Origin: Neomoorella thermoacetica
Lineage (GTDB): Bacteria; Bacillota; DSM-521; Neomoorellales; Neomoorellaceae
DNA length: 64,000 nucleotides
Assembly (NCBI RefSeq): GCF_001875325.1
Contig: NZ_MDDC01000013.1
Span: 34,236 to 98,235 of the forward strand
Direction of reading: 5' to 3'
Shown here: piece after piece, positions 58,315 through 64,000 of the stretch
Numbering within the stretch: the first letter of the stretch is position 1
Layout of the letters: the number at the start of each line of letters is the position of its first letter
Translations under genes and position numbers: made by a program
The notes under the pieces: model-generated
Told to the model about the DNA's origin: nothing
The model's input: only the letters and a program-made list of their open reading frames with translations
The model's database searches: none

Positions 58315-60897
58315 TTAGCCTGCCTGGGGCGCCGGCCGGTGCCGGGGCACAGCTTCCTCCCGCTCCTCGCGGAGGGAAGGCCGGAAGCGCTTCAGGGTCA
58401 GGGTATTCAGGGTCACCGAGATTGAACTCATGGCCATGAAGAAGGAAGCCAGCTCGGGGCTGACGATTAACCCGGTGATGGGGTAGAGGATGCCGGCGGC
58501 GATGGGAATACCCAGGGAATTATAGAGGAAGGCCCAGATCAGGTTCTCCTTGATCTTGCGCATAGTGGCCCGCCCGATCTCTATGGCTACCACCACGTCA
58601 CGGATGTCGTCTTTAATGAGGATTATATCCCCCGTCTCCTTGGCCACATCAGTACCCGAGCCGATGGCGATGCCCACGTCGGCCTGGGCCAGGGCCGGGG
58701 CGTCGTTGATGCCGTCCCCCACCATGGCCACCTTAAGGCCCTTTTCCTGGAGCTTCTTCACTTCTTCGGCTTTGTCCTGGGGCAGCACCTCGGCCAGGAC
58801 GGTCTCTATCCCTACCTGGCGGGCAATGGCCGCAGCTGTCCGCCGGTTATCACCGGTGATCATGGCCACCTGGATACCCATCCTGTGCAGGCGTTCGATG
58901 GCAACCTTTACGTGGTCTTTTAAAGTGTCGGCTACAGCGATGATCCCGGCGGCCCTGCCGTCTACTGCCATCAACATGGCGGTCTTGCCTTCTTCTTCGA
59001 GTTTCTCCATCTGCCCGGCCAGGTCGCCGGTGGCGATGTTGCGCTGCTGCATCAGCCGGCGGTTGCCCAGCAAGATTTCCCGCCCCTGGCAGATGGCCCG
59101 GACACCGTGGCCCGGGATGGCCTCGAAGTCTTCTACTTCTTCCAAGTCTAAGCCTTCTTCCCTGGCGCCGCGGACAATAGCCTCGCCCAGGGGATGCTCG
59201 GAGGTTTTTTCCGCCATAGCGGCCAGTCGCAGGATTTCTTTTTGCTCAAAACCCGGAGCGGCGATCACGTCGGTGACCGAGGGTTCGCCTCTGGTCAAGG
59301 TTCCCGTTTTATCGAAGACAATGGCATTGAGCTTGCTGCTCGCCTCCACCGCATCGGCACCCTTGAAGAGGATGCCGTTCTCAGCGCCCTTGCCTGTCCC
59401 GGCCATGACGGCGCTGGGGGTGGCGAGCCCCAGGGCGCAGGGGCAGGAGATGACCAGGGTGGTTACCGAAAGCAGCAGGGCGAAGCCGAAGACGCCCACC
59501 TGAGCCAGGCTGTAGGGCGACAGGATAAAGTGGCTGTCCGGCCGGAAGAAGGCGTCGTAACCGATGAAGAACCAGAAGAAGAAGACAATGAGGGCCAGGA
59601 TGTGGACGCCGGCAATGAAGTGGCCGGCTACAAAGTCGGCCAGCCTCTGGATGGGAGCCTTGGAAGCCTGGGCCTCTTCTACCATCTTGATGATCTGGGC
59701 CAGGGCCGTTTCGCTCCCCACCCGGGTGGCCCGGAACTTGAAGGATCCGGTTTTATTGATGGTCGCCCCTACCACCTGGGCACCGGGGCGTTTTTCCACC
59801 GGGATGCTCTCGCCGGTGATCATGGATTCATCGACTGCGGAATATCCTTCGACGACTTCCCCGTCTACCGGGATGCTCTCGCCCGGGCGGACGACGACGA
59901 TATCCCCCACCTCGACTTCATCGGCAGCAATCTCCATCTCCTGGCCGTCCCGGATGACCCGGGCTGTTTTGGCCTGCAGGCTCATGAGCTTGCGGATGGC
60001 CTCGGAAGTACGGCCGCGGGTGATAGCCTCCAGGTAACGGCCCAGGACAATGAAGGCCGTTAAGAGGGCGGCGGACTCGAAGAAGGTAGCCCCGCGCCCG
60101 CCGAAACCGGCCTCCGGCCACAGGGTGTTGATGGTGGCGATAATGTAGGCGGCGCCGATACCGGTGGCGTAGAGGAGGTTCATATCGGTAGCCCCCCGCT
60201 TGAGGCCGTTCCAGCTGTGGACGAAGAACTGCCAGCCGGGAATAAAGGCCACCGGCGTAGTCAATGCCCAGAGGACATAGACGTTTCCCAGCCATTCGGG
60301 TACGAAGTAGGGGAAAATCCACATATCACGGAACATGCCGATCATCACCAGGGTCGCCAGGGGCCAGGCGATCCACATATTGCGGCGCTGGTACCTGATC
60401 TCCCGTTCCCGGGCCTCTTTCTCCCGGTCCAGGGCCTCCTGGCCGGAGAGCTTCTCCGTAGCTTCATAACCCAGGGCGTTGATTTCCTTTTTGATGTGCG
60501 CCCGGTCCACTGTGCCCTGGTAGTAACGGATGCGGGCCGATTCGGCCGGGAGGCTGACCGCCACCGAGGTTACCCCGGGTATACCTTTGACCACCTTTTC
60601 CACCTTGGCCACGCAGGCGGCGCAGCTCATGCCCCGCACCGTTAAGAGCATCTCCTCCTCCGGCACCTCGTAGCCGATCTCCTGGATGGTCCTGGCCATC
60701 TGGGGGATGCTAACGCGGTCAGGGTGATATTCCACCGCGGCCCTGCCGGTGAGGAGGTTCACCCGGGCCTCCTCAACACCCGGCATATTCTTCAGGGCCT
60801 TTTCCACCTTGGCCACACAGGCGGCGCAGCTCATACCCTGAACAGGTAAGTTTACCCGGGCCAGATTGCCCGTTACATTAACAGTCACTGGGTTCAC
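58315..60897 (-). CDS. copA: Copper-exporting P-type ATPase
   Basis: P1B-ATPase of 860 residues. Two N-terminal heavy-metal domains each carry G-M-S-C-A-A-C (Cys24/27 and Cys92/95). The actuator has T-G-E-S, the membrane ion-binding motif is Cys485-Pro-Cys487, and phosphorylation is at Asp529 in D-K-T-G-T. The G-D-G-I-N-D-A-P hinge and H-P of the nucleotide domain are also present. This combination indicates Cu(I) export. A CsoR-type operator and a consensus promoter lie upstream, fitting copper induction. Confidence 0.96.
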   Translation of the reverse strand: MNPVTVNVTGNLARVNLPVQGMSCAACVAKVEKALKNMPGVEEARVNLLTGRAAVEYHPDRVSIPQMARTIQEIGYEVPEEEMLLTVRGMSCAACVAKVEKVVKGIPGVTSVAVSLPAESARIRYYQGTVDRAHIKKEINALGYEATEKLSGQEALDREKEAREREIRYQRRNMWIAWPLATLVMIGMFRDMWIFPYFVPEWLGNVYVLWALTTPVAFIPGWQFFVHSWNGLKRGATDMNLLYATGIGAAYIIATINTLWPEAGFGGRGATFFESAALLTAFIVLGRYLEAITRGRTSEAIRKLMSLQAKTARVIRDGQEMEIAADEVEVGDIVVVRPGESIPVDGEVVEGYSAVDESMITGESIPVEKRPGAQVVGATINKTGSFKFRATRVGSETALAQIIKMVEEAQASKAPIQRLADFVAGHFIAGVHILALIVFFFWFFIGYDAFFRPDSHFILSPYSLAQVGVFGFALLLSVTTLVISCPCALGLATPSAVMAGTGKGAENGILFKGADAVEASSKLNAIVFDKTGTLTRGEPSVTDVIAAPGFEQKEILRLAAMAEKTSEHPLGEAIVRGAREEGLDLEEVEDFEAIPGHGVRAICQGREILLGNRRLMQQRNIATGDLAGQMEKLEEEGKTAMLMAVDGRAAGIIAVADTLKDHVKVAIERLHRMGIQVAMITGDNRRTAAAIARQVGIETVLAEVLPQDKAEEVKKLQEKGLKVAMVGDGINDAPALAQADVGIAIGSGTDVAKETGDIILIKDDIRDVVVAIEIGRATMRKIKENLIWAFLYNSLGIPIAAGILYPITGLIVSPELASFFMAMSSISVTLNTLTLKRFRPSLREEREEAVPRHRPAPQAG

Positions 60898-61060
60898 CTC
60901 CGTAAAATACGCTAAAAATCCTTTTGTATCAGACAGACCGGATCGACCTGATCAATGTTTGTACTACATGCTACCTTACCCCTTTCCTGTTATTATTATT
61001 GCCGGTAGTAGAATTACCTCGCGGTTAAGGCCTTTACAAACCGGGATAATTTTTCCCTAC

Positions 61061-61075
61061 TACCCCTCGGGGGTA
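61061..61075 (-). promoter_or_regulatory. CsoR-type operator upstream of copA
   Basis: TACCCCTCGGGGGTA matches the palindrome pattern TACCCC-n-GGGGTA of CsoR sites. It lies just downstream of the predicted -10, so bound repressor would block the start of copA transcription. No csoR gene is in the window. The remainder of the 60898-61060 leader shows no gene. Confidence 0.7.
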
Positions 61076-61088
61076 TTTTTATAATCTG

Positions 61089-61117
61089 ATTATATTTCGC
61101 CATCTTGTAGATGTCAA
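61089..61117 (-). promoter_or_regulatory. Sigma-A promoter of copA
   Basis: On the minus strand TTGACA (61117-61112), a 17-base spacer and TATAAT (61094-61089): a perfect consensus pair. The start would fall near 61082, beside the operator. Confidence 0.85.
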
Positions 61118-61184
61118 TGAGCTTCACAAAAAGTACACATTTTTTTGGTGGGGCTTTCCAGTTTCATCCTTAAATAATTATAAA

Positions 61185-61215
61185 GGCCTTCCCCTCCTGG
61201 AAGGAAGGGAAGGCC
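61185..61215 (-). terminator. Hairpin downstream of the possible tiny peptide gene
   Basis: On the minus strand GGCCTTCCC pairs with GGGAAGGCC and is followed by TTTATAATTATTT. Confidence 0.7.
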
Positions 61216-61264
61216 CGCTCAAAGTGAACAGGCGGGCAGTTTAACGTCATGCCCGGGACTTAAT

Positions 61265-61321
61265 TCAGCAGCCTTCCTTGCAGTGGGCGACTGCCCTCAG
61301 CATCCAGCGCTTCCTGGTCAT
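61265..61321 (-). CDS. Possible tiny peptide with two cysteines, 18 residues
   Basis: ATG 61321 follows GGAGGGA with good spacing. The product reads M-T-R-K-R-W-M-L-R-A-V-A-H-C-K-E-G-C and stops at TGA. It has basic, hydrophobic and C-x-x-x-C features of a leader peptide or a modified-peptide precursor. A terminator follows on the same strand at 61185-61215. TGA decoding as selenocysteine is possible in principle but not supported. The size makes the call tentative. Confidence 0.35.
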   Translation of the reverse strand: MTRKRWMLRAVAHCKEGC

Positions 61322-61599
61322 TTCGCTCCCTCCTTTTTCCTTAAGGCTTTATAAATTTTATCAAAACCCTACTAACCCTGTCTATAGCCTGGCGGTGGGG
61401 GCGCTATTATGGCCTCCGGGCTATAGAATTAATATGTTACTACGGGTGGTGGCATAAAGAATGGCGTGGTAAAAAATACCTGCCGCATACCTTCGCCTCA
61501 TCTCAACGAACTAATCTTGAATTTCCCTCCAGTATCGGTTTCCTGATTACCATTAAAGCAGCCTAACTAGTTCCCCCTGAAAAAGTTCAGGGATAAAAG

Positions 61600-61980
61600 T
61601 CATAGCGTCTCAGAAAACCGAATAGTTTTTAGCAAAACAGAAGGAGTTACCATCCTCTGGATGGAATCTTGTAAGTAGGAGAAAACAAGAAAACCCAGAA
61701 GACCCGCGGTAAACCTGGAACAGTGTCTAACGTTTGGGGAATGGCTTTTAGTCTTTAGCAATGGCCTGGTCGATCTTCTTCTAATGGCTTTCGAAGAACC
61801 GGATAGTCTCCAGGGACATGGCCAGGGTAACATCAACAGCATCCTGCATTTTAGGGTTTAAACGGCAGGAATTGTGGGCCGCCTGTTTAATTACTCTAGC
61901 CCTCTCCGGGACATCCTTCAAGCGGTTATTGCCATGTTGCAGCATCAGGTTAGCCAGTTCTTCTACCGGTGACTGACGGT
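61600..61980 (-). pseudogene. IS110-family transposase remnant
   Basis: The minus strand gives pieces in shifting frames: A-N-L-M-L-Q-H-G-N-N-R-L-K, then R-A-R-V-I-K-Q-A-A-H-N-S, then I-R-F-F-E-S-H and K-K-I-D-Q-A-I-A-K broken by in-frame TAG and TAA, then L-D-T-V-P-G-L and R-F-H-P-E-D. These match the middle and transposase_20 parts of IS110 transposases (x-P-G-I-G-P and R-F-x-x-x-x-x-L-A-K-Y). At least two stops and two frameshifts show it is inactive. The 61322-61599 stretch contains nothing further recognisable. Confidence 0.65.
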
Positions 61981-61998
61981 GACGGTACCATTTCTTCC

Positions 61999-62541
61999 GT
62001 GTTCACGGATGGGGCTGTCATGACCAAGGCAATAAATGGTATAATGGGAGAAGCGGTACTGTACCAAGGAGTAAACTTGGACTTCGAGGGGTTTGGGTTA
62101 CCGAGATGACGGCGAGCAATTGAAAACTGTGCAGAATAACTTTACCAAGTTCGTGAGCCTCTGAGGACTACTAACCTCACGCTGACCCTTACCCTCCACG
62201 CTCTCAACAGCACCTATAAGGGTTATGATTACAAGGCGCTGGGATAGATTGCTGACCGGATTATCGTCATGACCTACGACTATGGTTCTAAGCCGGAACC
62301 GGGGAGCCTTGTCACGCAAGCTGTGAGGAGGGCTAAGGCTTCTGTTCCGCTGGAAAAGCTAATACTCGGAATTTCTCCTCCCTCGGAAACACCGGAGAGT
62401 ATTCTAACCAAGGTGGGCATCGCTAAGCGATATGGCCTTGACGGTATCGCTATCTGGGCGGTTAGGTCTGGTGACTGGTGAGATGTGGGACGCATTGAGG
62501 TCTACCGTAATACCGAAGAGGTGACTTCTGTGAAGCTCTGA
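61999..62541 (+). pseudogene. Glycoside hydrolase family 18 remnant (spore-cortex hydrolase-like)
   Basis: The catalytic D-x-x-D-x-E site is recalled by Q-G-V-N-L-D-F-E-G-F (about 62080-62100). Later V-Q-N-N-F-T-K-F-V-S-L, L-T-L-T-L-H-A-L, I-V-M-T-Y-D-Y-G and G-L-D-G-I-A-I-W-A-V fit GH18 proteins such as the YaaH type. In-frame TGA, TAA and TAG codons and a frameshift near 62130 and 62172 disable it; the readable part ends near 62541. The 5' end abuts the IS110 remnant. Confidence 0.65.
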
Positions 62542-62651
62542 CACCAGACTGCCATAACCATAGGGGAGATAATATTGTGAAGTATCATTGAAATTGAACA
62601 TAAAATGGCTCGAAGATTTTTCCGGGTCATGCCAAGAAAGGAACGGGAGCA

Positions 62652-63587
62652 ATGCGGAAAGTCTTCCTACTTGCATTTTTATTTATAACCCTTTCCTTTT
62701 TTATCTTTGTGGGAATAAAAAAGCCCTCGAACTTTGTGGAAATGAGAGAAAAATCTTCAAAAAGCATAGTTTACGTCCCCCTGGACGAACGGCCCCTAAA
62801 CCTGGATTACGTGGAAGAAATCGCCCATGCAGCGGGAATAGACCTATTTACTCCTCCCAGGAACCTCCTTCCCGACTATAAGGTGCCCGCCAACGTTGAC
62901 GCTCTTTGGTCCTGGGCGATAACCCAAAATAAAGGGGCGGCCATTCTTTCCGCCGACGCTCTTATCTATGGTGGCCTGATCTCCTCCCGTAGCCACGAGG
63001 TACCCCTAGATGAGTTGATGAAGAGAGTGGAAAACTTTCGTCTGTATCGTAAGGCCCACCCGGAGCAGAAGGTGTACGTCTTTGTCACCCTGATGAGGAT
63101 ACTAGATGCGGATTCGGCAGCGGAAGAGCCTGACTATTACGCACAATACGGAAAAAAGATATTCAGGCTTTCCTCCCTGGAGGACAAGAAAAATACGGTG
63201 GGCCTGGACGCTGGGGAGGAAAAGGAGCTAACCAACCTGAGAAATCTTATCCCAGGAGATATCTACTCTGACTGGTTAGGACGGCGGGAAAAAAACCTTG
63301 CCGTGACAAGAAAGCTTATTGAAATGGCCCGGGAGGGGACAATAGACTTCCTTATTCTGTCCCGCGATGACACCTCCAGGTTCGGCCGCTCCCGACAGGA
63401 GTACAAGGAATTATTAATAGCAGCACATGGTCTTTCCTCAGACAGGTTTATTTCCTTTCCGGGTACCGACGAGGTTGGTCTAGTCCTCGTGGCCCGGGCG
63501 GCGCTGGAAGGTAAACGGGCAAGAATTTATGTTTCCTATGCTCCCGGGGCCGGTCCTGCGACCGTACCGGGGTACGAGGACGTAAGG
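62652..63587 (+). pseudogene. DUF4127-family gene truncated by an IS3 element
   Basis: The protein has an N-terminal membrane helix (L-L-A-F-L-F-I-T-L-S-F-F-I-F-V), then V-Y-V-P-L-D-E-R-P-L-N and A-D-A-L-I-Y-G-G-L-I-S-S-R, typical of DUF4127, and G-P-A-T-V-P-G-Y-E-D-V just before the break. Full-length members are about 500 residues, but the match ends at about residue 312 (base 63587), where IS sequence begins. The frame runs on into the element to a stop at 63708-63710. The ATG at 62652 follows GGAACGGGAG. Confidence 0.75.
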
Positions 63588-64000
63588 TGGACCCCGATGT
63601 CAAGACACAAAATGAAAAATTTTAAGCTACAAACAGATGTTTCGATAAGGTTATATTTGGAAATTGGCTATCTTGATATGGCCTGTTTAGTTTCCAGATA
63701 TGGATACTAGTTCCTGGGAATCGGCTGCCTGATAGTAAATTTGAGCCGGTGTACAATAGCCCAGGGATTGGTGGAGGCGTTGTTCGTTATAAAATTTGAG
63801 GTAGTTTTTAATGCCTTCACGGGCTTCCCTGGGAGTCTGGTATTCATGGAGGTAAACTTCTTCGTATTTCAGGCTACGCCATAATCGCTCGGTAAAGATG
63901 TTGTCATGGGCTCGGCCCCTGCCATCCATGCTGATGGCTACACCGGCTGCCTGAAGGAGATTAATGTACTGAGGGCTCGTAAATTGGCTCCCCTGATCGC
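63588..64000 (-). mobile_element. IS3-family element, one end, cut by the window edge
   Basis: The element end starts TGGACCCCGATGTCAAGACAC at 63588, a terminal inverted repeat similar to those of IS3/IS150-type elements. The OrfB transposase runs off the right end of the window. The other end and target duplication cannot be seen. Confidence 0.75.
63687..64000 (-). CDS. IS3-family transposase OrfB, C-terminal part
   Basis: The readable part starts D-Q-G-S-Q-F-T-S-P-Q-Y at the window edge, containing the second Asp of the DDE triad, and continues with H-D-N-I-F-T-E-R-L-W-R-S-L-K-Y-E-E (catalytic Glu). It ends Y-N-E-Q-R-L-H-Q-S-L-G-Y and a stop at 63687-63689. This is the rve_3 integrase core. 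The frame is intact here, so the enzyme may be complete outside the window. Confidence 0.9.
   Translation of the reverse strand, partial: DQGSQFTSPQYINLLQAAGVAISMDGRGRAHDNIFTERLWRSLKYEEVYLHEYQTPREAREGIKNYLKFYNEQRLHQSLGYCTPAQIYYQAADSQELVSISGN

Overview
The window looks like a chromosomal segment of a thermophilic, spore-forming, anaerobic Firmicute close to Moorella (M. thermoacetica type). The grounds are high GC over most of the window, purine-rich ribosome binding sites with many GTG and TTG starts, a GerA-type germinant receptor operon, a CotF-like coat protein, and a selenium/molybdenum hydroxylase gene cluster. Species assignment is inference; no rRNA or tRNA gene was seen.

Layout. (1) 1-6189: purine biosynthesis genes purF (5' end outside the window)-purM-purN-purH-purD, closed by a strong terminator. 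(2) 6377-10962: a spore germinant receptor operon (GerA/GerB/GerC subunits plus a small membrane protein). (3) 11104-19026: a TrpR/YerC-family regulator followed by hisZ-hisG-hisD-hisB-hisH-hisA-hisF-hisIE, with a promoter and a candidate operator before hisZ. hisC and a histidinol-phosphatase gene are absent. (4) 19197-21360: a chemoreceptor with its sensor domain at the C-terminus, and a small hypothetical gene. (5) 21535-26176, minus strand: an AT-richer ECF transporter operon (regulator, S component, EcfT, two ATPases). (6) 26519-33507: two tandem tiny membrane-protein genes, a subtilisin-like protease, a cupin, a frameshifted cytosolic chemoreceptor between direct repeats, an FMN glutamate-synthase-like protein, a possible small RNA, and a CotF-like protein. 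(7) 33642-41690: pcrA, ligA and gatCAB. (8) 41703-56840: a HAD phosphatase and a long cluster for molybdenum hydroxylase maturation and purine/hydantoin breakdown (XdhC proteins, YqeC-MocA fusion, YqeB, Fe-S/molybdopterin and FAD hydroxylase subunits, hydantoinase, YgeW-type carbamoyltransferase, two PLP enzymes), with decayed relatives between 55285 and 55780. (9) 57057-60897, minus strand: a UbiA-family transferase, then a small membrane protein and the copper ATPase CopA with a CsoR-type operator and consensus promoter upstream. (10) 61265-64000: a possible tiny Cys-containing peptide, then a decay zone with an IS110 remnant, a GH18 remnant, and a DUF4127 gene cut by an IS3-family element that runs off the window.

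The most unusual non-coding signal is a pair of about 240-nt intergenic elements, before purH and before hisG. Their ends form a near-perfect long-range helix and conserved inner helices can be drawn. Related flanking sequence without the core lies before ligA and purM. A short conserved box (roughly AACCCTATTTTCGGAGGA) precedes the start codons of several unlinked genes.

The pur and his genes together cover most of two PRPP-consuming pathways. The 42-57 kb cluster probably salvages nitrogen and carbon from purines or related heterocycles under anaerobic conditions, with the XRE-cupin protein as the likely local regulator.
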